A stretch of DNA of 36,787 bases from Merismopedia glauca CCAP 1448/3 (GTDB lineage: Bacteria; Cyanobacteriota; Cyanobacteriia; Cyanobacteriales; CCAP-1448): positions 1 through 36,787 of the forward strand of contig NZ_PVWJ01000049.1 of NCBI RefSeq assembly GCF_003003775.1. Reading direction: 5' to 3'. A program made the position numbers and the translations under genes. Under the pieces are notes generated by a model. It did no database searches. It worked only from the letters and a program-made list of their open reading frames with translations, and was not told the DNA's origin. Shown one piece after another: positions 9,503-17,123 of this stretch (positions are counted from its first letter, which is position 1; every line of letters begins with the position of its first letter).

Positions 9503-10237
9503 ATGACAGCTAAAACTAAAATTCCGGTTAAATTTCAACATAGCTCTTTAATTCCCAAAGGTAACAATATTTTGCCCGTTGCCTTTTTGATTTTATGCGG
9601 TTTTTCTGGATTGAGCTTTTTGATGGTGGTAGGGTTGATGGCTCAAGTCAATGCTATAGCCAATCGTAATAATAATACTTTCGTTCAGCTTGCCGATGGC
9701 AAAACTTACTATATCTCCGAAAGAGATGAAAATTTTCGTTATCCGGCAGTATTAAAGAAATCTATTGAAATATGGCTCAAAGAGTCTTTTGAATGGCGCA
9801 ATACTCAAACTCAGCCTGGAGAACAAGATACTCGCTCGGTCGGCGATCGTAAATTTGTCAGCAACAGAGCTTATTTTGCTTCTTTTCTCTTAGAAAGTCG
9901 ATTAAGACCGCCGATATTAGAAGAAATTGCTAATATAACCCCTAGAGAAGCCTTTAACGGTGGAGTTTTATCTGCTGTAATTATTTCCGATATATCTGAA
10001 CCTAAAGAGATTGGTGTAGGTAGATGGGAAATTAATGTGATCGCCACTAGGGTGGTAATTACTAAAGATCGAGGGCAAGAGAAGTTATTTCCTTTTAATC
10101 GAACTTTTAAAATCAAATCCGTACCTATCCCTCGGATTGTCCCTCCTAGCAATGCTTCTGATTTTGAAAAGAAAATCTATGAATATCGCTCGGGTGGAGC
10201 CGAAATATTCGATATTATTCCTTTTGTGCCGAAATAA
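9503..10237 (+). CDS. VirB8/TraE-like bitopic T4SS protein
   Basis: The 244-aa product has a short cytoplasmic N-terminus, one membrane helix at about 24-48 (ILPVAFLILCGFSGLSFLMV), and a periplasmic domain of about 190 residues. The periplasmic part includes a repeated Tyr/Phe-containing beta pattern and ends in a proline-rich stretch. VirB8/TraE proteins have exactly this topology and lie before virB9/virB10. It starts 6 bp after the VirB6-like gene and 30 bp before VirB10. Assignment is by topology and order; no invariant motif was recognised. Confidence 0.6.
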   Translation: MTAKTKIPVKFQHSSLIPKGNNILPVAFLILCGFSGLSFLMVVGLMAQVNAIANRNNNTFVQLADGKTYYISERDENFRYPAVLKKSIEIWLKESFEWRNTQTQPGEQDTRSVGDRKFVSNRAYFASFLLESRLRPPILEEIANITPREAFNGGVLSAVIISDISEPKEIGVGRWEINVIATRVVITKDRGQEKLFPFNRTFKIKSVPIPRIVPPSNASDFEKKIYEYRSGGAEIFDIIPFVPK

Positions 10238-10267
10238 AACTTAAAAATGGGATAAAGCGCCAAAATC

Positions 10268-11887
10268 ATGAATACAGATCTAGCAGAAATAACAGAAGCC
10301 GATCTCGATCTGGCTGTGGGTGGGGTTAGTCGCCAGGAATCCGACGATTTGCCCTTATTAACCTCAGAGTCTTCTCAACCATTGCTTGACGATTCTGAGC
10401 TTTTTGACCAGAAAAAAGCCAATCAACTCCAAGGTAACCGTCCTTTGGTGCAGCTTGCAGTGGTCTTAGGCATTGTTGGTGCGGTTTCGGCGATCGCTCT
10501 CTTCTTCTTTCTGGGATTTTCGGCTAAAGTAGCTCATCAGCCGAAAGATGAGCCAAAGGAGGTCACGGCTTCGCCTCCAGTGGAGGATGAAGCCAGTAAA
10601 TACAAATCTAGAGCCGCTTTTGCCGATCAGAAGTTGAAGATCGAGCCTAATAGTTCTCCTGCGCCTGTAGCCAGTCCTTTGATTCCAGATAGCGCGCCGC
10701 GGGTTAGTCGGGTCAAAAATACTTCAACACCTACGCCTACGCCTACTCCTACTCCTACTTTTATTCCTTCGCCTGCGCCACCACCATCACTACCCCCTAG
10801 AACTTATACTCCATCTACCCCACCGCTACCCGCAAGGCGAACCAGAGTTGACACTCCACCTCCACCATCACAGATTCGTCGTTATACTCCATCCCCACTA
10901 CCCCCTAGAACTTATACTCCATCTGTGCCACCACCCCCTAGAGCTTACATTCCACCACCATCTCCTCATCCCAGGATTGTTCCTTCTCCTCCACAACCAG
11001 ATCCTAGTCCAATTCGTAGTTACACTCCATCACCATCACCCTATATTGCTTCAACACCTACACAACCTGTTCCATCTCCTGTCGATCCTCATCAAGCTTG
11101 GCTGGCGGCGGCAGAAACTGGTTCCTATGGGACTGGAGAGGTGGGATCTGTCAATACTGAGGTTGTAGCATCGACACCTACACAAGCTGTTTCTACAGAT
11201 GTTAGTTATCTTTCAAGTAATCAGAATGTAGTAGAAGGAGAGCCGCAGATATTAGTGGGAACCCGCGCTCATGGGATTTTGGAGACTCCAGTGGCTTGGG
11301 TCGGTCAAAATCCTAATCCTCAGCCAAAATTTGTCATTAGGTTATCTGAGTCGATTAGCTACAGTAATGGAGCTAGAGCTATTCCTGAAGGCAGTTATTT
11401 AATTGTCAAGATTGATAGCAGCAATCAAGCCGGATTTTTAAATCTCAGCGCCACTGAGGTCTTAATTCCTCAATCAGATGGTGGAACTATTGCTAAATCT
11501 TTGTCTCCAGGAGCGGTTATTGTCCTTGGTGGTCGAGGGAATCTTTTGGAGGCTAAGGCGGTGAAACGCGATCGCCTTGGGGGTAATTTGAAGATGGCGT
11601 TGCTCTCAGGAATTGGGCAATCTACCGAATTGATTAATCGACCAGATACTCAAGTTTCTACCAATAACGGGTACTATAGTTCTACTACCACTAGTAATCC
11701 TCAGCCTAATTTGCTGGCAGGGTTTGCCACAGGTGTAGCTCAGAATTTAGTTGACCAAGAGATGAGTCGATTACAGCAGCAAGTTGATAATAGTAGAAAT
11801 AATGAGCCTGTTTTTATCATTGAGAAGGGGGCTGAGGTTCAGATTTTTGTTAATAGTAGTTTTCCATTAGATATTACATCTCCTTAA
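10268..11887 (+). CDS. VirB10/TrbI-like core-complex protein with long proline-rich spacer
   Basis: The 539-aa product has a cytoplasmic N-terminus (1-60), a single membrane helix at 61-84, and a proline-rich periplasmic spacer at about 130-272 with a TPTPTPTPTPT run and repeated RTYTPS/RxYxPP motifs. The C-terminal domain (about 300-539) has the beta-rich TrbI/VirB10 character, including a GTRAHGILETPV segment and a conserved-looking IPEGSYLIVKI. VirB10 spans from the inner membrane to the outer-membrane pore and reports ATP use. The +1 frame across the spacer is also open for 106 codons, but that is a composition artefact. Confidence 0.78.
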   Translation: MNTDLAEITEADLDLAVGGVSRQESDDLPLLTSESSQPLLDDSELFDQKKANQLQGNRPLVQLAVVLGIVGAVSAIALFFFLGFSAKVAHQPKDEPKEVTASPPVEDEASKYKSRAAFADQKLKIEPNSSPAPVASPLIPDSAPRVSRVKNTSTPTPTPTPTPTFIPSPAPPPSLPPRTYTPSTPPLPARRTRVDTPPPPSQIRRYTPSPLPPRTYTPSVPPPPRAYIPPPSPHPRIVPSPPQPDPSPIRSYTPSPSPYIASTPTQPVPSPVDPHQAWLAAAETGSYGTGEVGSVNTEVVASTPTQAVSTDVSYLSSNQNVVEGEPQILVGTRAHGILETPVAWVGQNPNPQPKFVIRLSESISYSNGARAIPEGSYLIVKIDSSNQAGFLNLSATEVLIPQSDGGTIAKSLSPGAVIVLGGRGNLLEAKAVKRDRLGGNLKMALLSGIGQSTELINRPDTQVSTNNGYYSSTTTSNPQPNLLAGFATGVAQNLVDQEMSRLQQQVDNSRNNEPVFIIEKGAEVQIFVNSSFPLDITSP

Positions 11888-11992
11888 TTTTTTTTGAATA
11901 ACCTGATTAAAGGAAATTTATTTTTTTGAGTTAAAGCTCCAATTTTATTCTGATGAGGTTATGATGGGATCGGATCTCTTCAGTAACTTTTT

Positions 11993-12889
11993 ATGGCTAG
12001 ATCGATTGCTGCCAAGCTGGCGACTGGCATATCTTTAGTGTTTTTAGCAGTTGGAACTCCTGGCTTTGGCTTGGATATTCCAAATGAAGTTGCACGAGGA
12101 AGCAATGGTAAACCTTTCTTGCTGCGTGTATCTCGTGGTTTTGGTTTAAATGTCAGCTTTTTAGAGACAGGGGAGGTAATTACTAAAGCATGGCTCGACG
12201 ATCCGAGTCGAATAGTTTTTTCCGTTGAGGGCAACTTATGTCCAACAGGTCAAAATTGCACCAGCAAAGTTTCTCAAATTATCCATTTGAAACAAATTAA
12301 TCCGATTGATTTCCCTCAAATTCCTAGCTCTGCCGATAAATCAACTCTCTTGACTGTGATTACGCAAAAACAAGGGAAAAAGCGCATATATTCCTTTCGT
12401 GTAGTACCCGTTCAATCCAATGGTGGGGATAATTTAGTCAATATTCTTAGTCCTAATTCTCAGCCCGTCACGGTATCTAGCCCTGTACCAACTGATTTTC
12501 CAGAGCTAAATATTCCCAATATTCCCAGACAGGAAGTAAGGGTAGAGACACCACCTCCAATTCCCTCACCTGTACCTGCATCATCACCACCCTCTTTTAA
12601 ACCACTACCTACTTCATCTGTCACTCGCCACCTTACGAATGGAGAGCAAGCAGATTTTTTAGTTAGCGGACTAATGTGGCGCAAATCTGATTATCCCCGT
12701 CGTTCAGGGCAATGGAGACGGATCAATACAGCTATAGCCTTATTGAGACAAGGAGAATCTTTAAACAATGCGGCGATTAAGGCTAAAGTACCGTTAGATG
12801 AGTTACAAAGTCTAGTAAATTTCGCTAGGGGTAGAAATTCAGATCTGATTCGCACTAATGCTCAAAAACCTTTATCTTTTTTGGATTAA
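11993..12889 (+). CDS. VirB9/TraK-like secreted T4SS protein
   Basis: The 298-aa product has a signal peptide at about 1-26 (ending GTPGFG before LDIP) and a beta-rich N-terminal domain with strands such as ITKAWLDDPSRIVFSVEG. That segment resembles the VirB9/TraK domain that forms the outer-membrane core collar. Two cysteines (CPTGQNC) are present. A Pro-rich linker (about 183-208) precedes a charged helical C-terminus (about 215-298). It lies directly after VirB10, whereas virB9 normally precedes virB10. The assignment is plausible but not certain. Confidence 0.55.
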   Translation: MARSIAAKLATGISLVFLAVGTPGFGLDIPNEVARGSNGKPFLLRVSRGFGLNVSFLETGEVITKAWLDDPSRIVFSVEGNLCPTGQNCTSKVSQIIHLKQINPIDFPQIPSSADKSTLLTVITQKQGKKRIYSFRVVPVQSNGGDNLVNILSPNSQPVTVSSPVPTDFPELNIPNIPRQEVRVETPPPIPSPVPASSPPSFKPLPTSSVTRHLTNGEQADFLVSGLMWRKSDYPRRSGQWRRINTAIALLRQGESLNNAAIKAKVPLDELQSLVNFARGRNSDLIRTNAQKPLSFLD

Positions 12890-12891
12890 TT

Positions 12892-13092
12892 ATGGACACT
12901 GAAACCAAAACACCAGAAAATCAAGTATTAAAGTCGAAGAAAACATTATCTACGGGAAAAATAGTCTGGTTTTCCATTTTAGGTTTCATCGGATGTTATA
13001 TCCTCTGGTCGGCACTATTTTATCACCCGTCTGCTTACCAGCAGAGGCAGGATTGGATTAATAATCCTGGCAAACCAAATTCAGGTCAGTAG
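12892..13092 (+). CDS. Small single-pass membrane protein
   Basis: This 66-aa protein begins 2 bp after the VirB9-like stop. It has a polar N-terminus, one hydrophobic helix at about 26-46 (IVWFSILGFIGCYILWSALF) and a polar tail. It has no lipobox, so it is not an obvious VirB7. It is the last gene before the hairpin at 13106, so it probably ends the T4SS operon. The family is unknown. Confidence 0.6.
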   Translation: MDTETKTPENQVLKSKKTLSTGKIVWFSILGFIGCYILWSALFYHPSAYQQRQDWINNPGKPNSGQ

Positions 13093-13105
13093 TTCTTTTG
13101 AATTG

Positions 13106-13139
13106 ATTATGGAATCTCAATTAGCTGAGATTCCATAAT
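13106..13139 (+). terminator. Strong hairpin, probable end of the T4SS operon
   Basis: A perfect 14-bp stem (ATTATGGAATCTCA with its complement) and a 6-nt loop ATTAGC are followed by a short T run (TTTT). It starts 14 nt after the last T4SS-cluster stop. The weak T tract means termination is likely but not certain. Confidence 0.65.
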
Positions 13140-13193
13140 TTTGGGAAAGAAGGTGATAAAATGTTTTGTAATTTATTGGTTTAATTCAGAAAA

Positions 13194-13259
13194 ATGTCTG
13201 GAGTTATCAAGATGTCAGGATAATAATTCAGATCTAAAAAAGCCCAAAAAATGTCAGAA
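13194..13259. promoter_or_regulatory. Three ATGTCWGRA direct repeats upstream of a winged-helix gene
   Basis: ATGTCTGGA (13194), ATGTCAGGA (13212) and ATGTCAGAA (13251) are direct repeats, and an inverted partial copy CCTGAC lies at 13266. They could be binding sites (operator or weak iterons) for the protein encoded at 13370. The spacing is irregular (18 and 39 nt), so an origin function is only speculative. Confidence 0.3.
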
Positions 13260-13334
13260 GGATCACCTGACTTAACCGATGACCCTACTAACCTGTATTT
13301 ATTGTTGACTTCAGGATAGCACATCGGCAGGCGA

Positions 13335-13366
13335 TCGTTCCACTAATTTACGAAAAAAAGGAACGA
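13335..13366 (+). promoter_or_regulatory. Inverted repeat overlapping a ribosome binding site
   Basis: TCGTTCC (13335-13341) is the exact complement of GGAACGA (13360-13366). The right arm overlaps the Shine-Dalgarno AAGGA (13358-13362), 7 nt before ATG 13370. It could act as an operator for autoregulation or as an mRNA stem that hides the ribosome binding site. Confidence 0.45.
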
Positions 13367-13369
13367 CAG

Positions 13370-14785
13370 ATGGCTACAGCATTTTACTCTTGTTTGGGGG
13401 AAACCCGCCCGATCAATCTTCTCAAAGAATATTTAGACATTTTTCGAGGTCGGCAAAAAAGCAAAGCCTACCTCTTGTCATGGCTAGATAACTGGCTATT
13501 CCGAAAAAAGAAAGCAGGTCTTGTCCCTTGGGTGTATGTAGTCCTCCAAGATGTAGCTGATGAATTGGGATACTGTCGCGATACGGTACATCGCCATTTA
13601 CAAGAACTAATGGAATTGGGTCTGATCTCTCGAAGACCTTACCATAGATATCCAACCGATAATATCTGGGAATATACGATTAATTTTGAAGAGCTACGGC
13701 TTTTAGAAGTCAAAAGTCAGGAGAGACGCGATATATCGCGTCTGTACCCAGTCAAAAGTGAAGACGGGAGAGACGCGATATATCCTGTCTGTACAGGAGT
13801 AAGTGAAAATCAAGCCTTATCCCCCCAGTCCTCCTCTTCCCTCCTGCCCTCTGCCTCTTCCCTAGCCCTGAAAGGGCGGCTGCGCCAACTGCCTTCTCCT
13901 AATTCTTCCCCAAGTCTAATTTCAGACTCCCAGGAATCTGAAATTAGACTGCCAACAGTCCAAGTTCAGAATACATACACAATTCCTACTCCTATTTCCT
14001 CTCTACAAACAAGACAGACCCCCATACCTGTTGTTGTTGCCGAAAAAAAAGCAGAGAAGAAAGAAGAAGTCAGCCAAGAAGAAACGGTTGAACAAATATC
14101 TAGAGAAGACTTAGCCTTATCCCTCTTGCAATTGCCTGTCAAAATTAAACCCAACTCAAATATCAAACTCGAAGTTGAGACAAATTTTCCCCGCCTGGGG
14201 GAGGCTTTACAAAACTTAAAACAAGCCATGAATAGCTGGAGAGTCCGCCCTGACTTCAACTGGGGCGGTCTGTTCGTCAAGTTCTTGCGAGGGCAAGGAT
14301 ATTTAGAAGAAACCCCGATTCCCTTCAACTATGAAGAAGTAGATCCCCCTAGTGCGGATGATTTACGAGCTTTGGATGCAGCTATGGCTAGTGGAGCTAT
14401 AGCTGATTACTACTACAGCACCATAGAGCGATCGCACCAGGTAATTGGTGAACAGGGAAATAGATCGGTTCATTGGCGATCAGGATTGGCAATCGTGAAG
14501 AAGGCAGAAGGCAGTTGGCGCAGCCGCCCTTTCAGGGCTAGGGAAGAGGCAGGAGGGCTGGTCAAGGAAAATCAGGAAAATGCCGTTACCCCAGGCATCT
14601 ATGTGCCAGATCCTCTGATGTCACAAACTCTGACACCTACCCTAGAAGAATTGGTAGAGCGCAAGCGTTGTCAGTGGCAAGATGCCCCACTTCTGCGCTC
14701 AAGTATTGCTCAGTGGGCGAAAGAAACCGAAGGCGTGATTTTGACCGATACAGGACCCGTTCTTGAAGAATGGCATGATTTTTAA
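13370..14785 (+). CDS. Winged-helix DNA-binding protein (possible plasmid replication or regulatory protein)
   Basis: The 471-aa product has an N-terminal winged helix-turn-helix at about 52-110, with recognition-helix-like CRDTVHRHLQELMELGLI. A variable linker follows at about 115-235, then a C-terminal domain at about 255-400 (for example NWGGLFVKFLRGQGYLEE) that looks conserved and globular. The linker DNA is full of palindromes: a 20-bp perfect palindrome at 13724, a 14-bp stem at 13913-13950, and a 38-bp element at 13860 that reappears inverted at 14506. All are in frame. Ribosome binding site AAGGA and ATG 13370 set the start. The upstream repeats suggest autoregulation. Its place next to maintenance genes makes a replication initiator possible, but I do not recognise the family. 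Confidence 0.7.
   Translation: MATAFYSCLGETRPINLLKEYLDIFRGRQKSKAYLLSWLDNWLFRKKKAGLVPWVYVVLQDVADELGYCRDTVHRHLQELMELGLISRRPYHRYPTDNIWEYTINFEELRLLEVKSQERRDISRLYPVKSEDGRDAIYPVCTGVSENQALSPQSSSSLLPSASSLALKGRLRQLPSPNSSPSLISDSQESEIRLPTVQVQNTYTIPTPISSLQTRQTPIPVVVAEKKAEKKEEVSQEETVEQISREDLALSLLQLPVKIKPNSNIKLEVETNFPRLGEALQNLKQAMNSWRVRPDFNWGGLFVKFLRGQGYLEETPIPFNYEEVDPPSADDLRALDAAMASGAIADYYYSTIERSHQVIGEQGNRSVHWRSGLAIVKKAEGSWRSRPFRAREEAGGLVKENQENAVTPGIYVPDPLMSQTLTPTLEELVERKRCQWQDAPLLRSSIAQWAKETEGVILTDTGPVLEEWHDF
13724..13743. repeat. Perfect 20-bp palindrome inside a coding sequence
   Basis: AGACGCGATATATCGCGTCT equals its own reverse complement. A degenerate second copy (AGACGCGATATATCCTGTCT) lies about 47 bp downstream. 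Both are in the linker of the winged-helix gene and keep its frame. Confidence 0.85.
13860..13897 (+). repeat. 38-bp inverted repeat, left arm
   Basis: This 38-nt block is the exact reverse complement of 14506-14543. It contains the motif GGCTGCGCCAA (TTGGCGCAGCC on the - strand), shared with repeats elsewhere in the window. It lies inside the linker of the 13370-14785 gene. Confidence 0.85.
13913..13950 (+). repeat. Hairpin with 14-bp perfect stem in a coding linker
   Basis: AGTCTAATTTCAGA (13913-13926) pairs with TCTGAAATTAGACT (13937-13950) across a 10-nt loop. It lies in the variable linker of the winged-helix gene and keeps the reading frame. Confidence 0.85.
14506..14543 (-). repeat. 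38-bp inverted repeat, right arm
   Basis: This is the exact reverse complement of 13860-13897, with 608 bp between the arms, both within the same gene. It is translated in frame near the protein C-terminus. Confidence 0.85.
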
Positions 14786-14860
14786 TCTCCCTCTTCCCTC
14801 CCAGAAGGGCTGAGAGAGGTTGAGTTTTGAGCTTTGGCAGAGAAATTAAGAGGTAACAAG

Positions 14861-16588
14861 ATGGTGATGCTAGCTGATTTGGCTCCACGAACTAGAGTTA
14901 TAGTCAAGGCTAATTCTCGGTTCAGGAAAGATGTTGAGGGAGTAGTATCTGAGGAAAAGCCTAGCTCGAAAAATCCCGGTCAAGTTCCCGTTTATATCAT
15001 GGCTGGTCGAAATACTGGGGTTTACTGGTACAAACCAGAACAATTGACCCCAATTAAGGATGCCTCTCCCGTCAAAGGCAATACCCCACCAGATCCCATC
15101 CCTTACCCTCAAGGGACTTTGTTGCAAATTACTTCGACGGGTATCGAAATCGGACAGGCGATGGAATGGTGGCTCAAAGTAGCTGTAGCCACCGGAGAAA
15201 GCGAACTGCACGGCACTAGTCGTAGCCATAGAACAGTAATTCGAGCCATAGATCCCACCACAGGTGAGTTGGTAAGCCACAGTTGGAGAACTGAATGCCT
15301 CAAACCAATACCATCGGGTGAAGAAGTTGAAGCAGTAGAGCAATTGCTGGCAGCTATAGATCAAGAGAGTCAAATTTCTCCATCAGTCGAGATTTTGCCC
15401 CTAAGTCGGCAAAGTGGGTCAGAATCTGACCCGTTCCAAGTCTCAGATTGGGTAACCAATGGTACACAAGTTGGTGTGGTAGATGCTCTGGAAATAACAC
15501 CTAGCCTTGAGCCTCAAGTTTGGGTGGAGTGGATGGATGGGGGTGAATCCAGGTGTCCCACTCTGGAACAGCCTGTCAATTTACAGGTGCTAGAACCCAA
15601 TTGGGATTGCGGTTACCGGAGAGGAAGTCAGGCTCTACTCAATGATCTTGTCGTGACTGTGGTGGGATTTGTCTGGGGACAGGGTTCGCCAAAACCGATG
15701 GTGGAAACCGACTCTAGAGTTTTGATTTGCACTAATTTTGAGTGTCTTCTGCCAATTGAGGTCATTGCTTCAAGCTCTACCTTTGAGTTAACAACAGTGG
15801 AGCTTTTAGAAGAACTGAGCTTTGATGAGGCACAAGAGCGCCAAAGGCTAGAAAGGAAGGTAGAAAGGGCTTTCTATGAAGCTGGATGTGCTTTAAGGCA
15901 ATTGCGCGATCTCCGTTTGTATCGTTCTACCCATAAGACTTTTGAAGCGTATTGCCAAGATAGGTTTGGGTTTAGTCGCCAATCTGCCAGCTACTTGATC
16001 CGTAGTGCTGGTGTGTATGAGAATTTGTCAACCAATGGTTGTCAAATCTTACCGAATAACGAACGCCAGGTCAGACCTCTAACTGTACTAGAGTCAACGG
16101 AGCAAGTGGAAGCTTGGGAGCAAGCGGTAGAGCAAGCGGGAGGTAAAGTGCCCTCCGCTCGTGTTGTTAAAGGCATAGTAGATCGCAGCATTAAAGCCAA
16201 GAATCGATTTTCAGCTAAGGATTTTTGCTTACCTGGGGATGCTTTTACCTTGTGTCATTTGCAAGACTCTGAAAGACGTTACAATGGCTGCTGGTGTATT
16301 GCAATCAAACTATTTGATTTTTCAATTATGGTAGATACTGCCCTTGGTTCTCTTCAAGTTAAGCCCGAAAATCTGGCAAGAGTTGACTATCCTGGGATTA
16401 ACGAGAAGCTAACAACTGTTTTGAAAAGGATTCATAGTTTGGATGATTTAGTTAAGCAAGAAGAGTCTGCCAAAGCTATCTTAAATTCTTTGTCCAAAAA
16501 GCTTTATTTAACCGCCTTCGACGAGAGACTTTTGGATTGTATGGAGCAACATTTTTGTGCAACGAATTCTGTAGATAGCTCTAGCTAA
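14861..16588 (+). CDS. Plasmid-type HTH protein with N-terminal SH3-like segments
   Basis: ATG 14861 is preferred over an upstream TTG (14834) because AAGAGGT lies 6 nt before it; this gives 575 aa. The N-terminus has short beta-rich, SH3-like stretches (GVYWYKPEQLTPI). At about 325-440 there is a helical region with LYRSTHKTFEAYCQDRFGFS, then RQSASYLIRSA, ILPNNERQVRPL and GGKVPSARVVKGIV. This arrangement, a helix-turn-helix that somewhat resembles ParB/KorB DNA-binding segments, is common in proteins I know from cyanobacterial plasmids. Regulation, partition or plasmid maintenance is the likely role, but the function is not established. It starts 75 bp after the winged-helix gene on the same strand. 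Confidence 0.7.
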   Translation: MVMLADLAPRTRVIVKANSRFRKDVEGVVSEEKPSSKNPGQVPVYIMAGRNTGVYWYKPEQLTPIKDASPVKGNTPPDPIPYPQGTLLQITSTGIEIGQAMEWWLKVAVATGESELHGTSRSHRTVIRAIDPTTGELVSHSWRTECLKPIPSGEEVEAVEQLLAAIDQESQISPSVEILPLSRQSGSESDPFQVSDWVTNGTQVGVVDALEITPSLEPQVWVEWMDGGESRCPTLEQPVNLQVLEPNWDCGYRRGSQALLNDLVVTVVGFVWGQGSPKPMVETDSRVLICTNFECLLPIEVIASSSTFELTTVELLEELSFDEAQERQRLERKVERAFYEAGCALRQLRDLRLYRSTHKTFEAYCQDRFGFSRQSASYLIRSAGVYENLSTNGCQILPNNERQVRPLTVLESTEQVEAWEQAVEQAGGKVPSARVVKGIVDRSIKAKNRFSAKDFCLPGDAFTLCHLQDSERRYNGCWCIAIKLFDFSIMVDTALGSLQVKPENLARVDYPGINEKLTTVLKRIHSLDDLVKQEESAKAILNSLSKKLYLTAFDERLLDCMEQHFCATNSVDSSS

Positions 16589-16820
16589 AGTTAATTGGCA
16601 GATCTCAGTAGATCGCAAACATCTGTTTGTTGACGAGATCGTGCGGGTTTCAGCCCCTCCTTTTGAGCAGTCAGATGGCGATCTCAAGTCAGCCATATCT
16701 GGATGGAATCGCTGAGAGATTCCTACAAGCCAGTTTCCCAGACAATTTCAGCGAGTTGGTGTTTCTCCACTGAAACGAGCTACTGATGGGGCTTCTAGAA
16801 AACTTTGCGATCTACTGAAG
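16589..16820. other. Intergenic region without a supported gene
   Basis: I see no gene with a credible start here. A small hairpin CAAACA-TC-TGTTTG lies at about 16618-16631 without a T run. One frame (about 16640-16763) reads open without a ribosome binding site and could be a decayed fragment. Confidence 0.3.
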
Positions 16821-16997
16821 CTATTTTCTTGGCTGGTTTGTCCGTTCCTTGAGTGCTTTAGTCGCGATCGCCGTCAAGAGATTAGAGAGGGGTCTAGTTT
16901 CATCCTCAGCCCATGTTGCCAGCCCTTCATAAATTTCACTGGGTAGAGTAATGGTGATTCTTTTAGGCTTTAGGCTTGTATTTGTTTCAGTTACCAT
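16821..16997 (-). CDS. Ribbon-helix-helix (CopG/Arc-like) DNA-binding protein
   Basis: This is a 58-aa protein. I chose ATG 16997 over an in-frame GTG at 17006 because AAAGGTGA lies just upstream of the ATG. It has the ribbon-helix-helix pattern: strand PKRITITLP, then helices SEIYEGLATWAEDE and PLSNLLTAIATKALKERT. Such proteins are plasmid copy-number repressors or antitoxins. No toxin gene lies next to it. It is divergent from the EAD-trypsin gene, with a 126-bp shared upstream region, so it could regulate the conflict island; that is inference. Confidence 0.75.
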   Translation of the reverse strand: MVTETNTSLKPKRITITLPSEIYEGLATWAEDETRPLSNLLTAIATKALKERTNQPRK

Positions 16998-17123
16998 AGA
17001 TATCACCTTTGGTTAAGAGCTTGTAGTAACTTTGTTGTGAATAGCATCTTTTAGTTGTGTAGAGCATTACTCAGATGATAGCCTAAACATAACTAATTTT
17101 GACATTGCTTTGATGAGCCTAAA

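Noticed and set aside
10848-11168. A 106-codon His/Leu-rich frame inside the VirB10-like gene
   Set aside because: It is a shadow of the proline-rich repeat region in another frame and has no ribosome binding site.
16640-16763. Short open frames in the gap before the RHH gene
   Set aside because: There is no start with a ribosome binding site and no recognisable protein; at most they are remnants.
17060-17123. TTGACA at 17099 as a -35 promoter box for the EAD-trypsin gene
   Set aside because: It is only about 20 bp before the start codon, leaving no room for a -10 box and leader.
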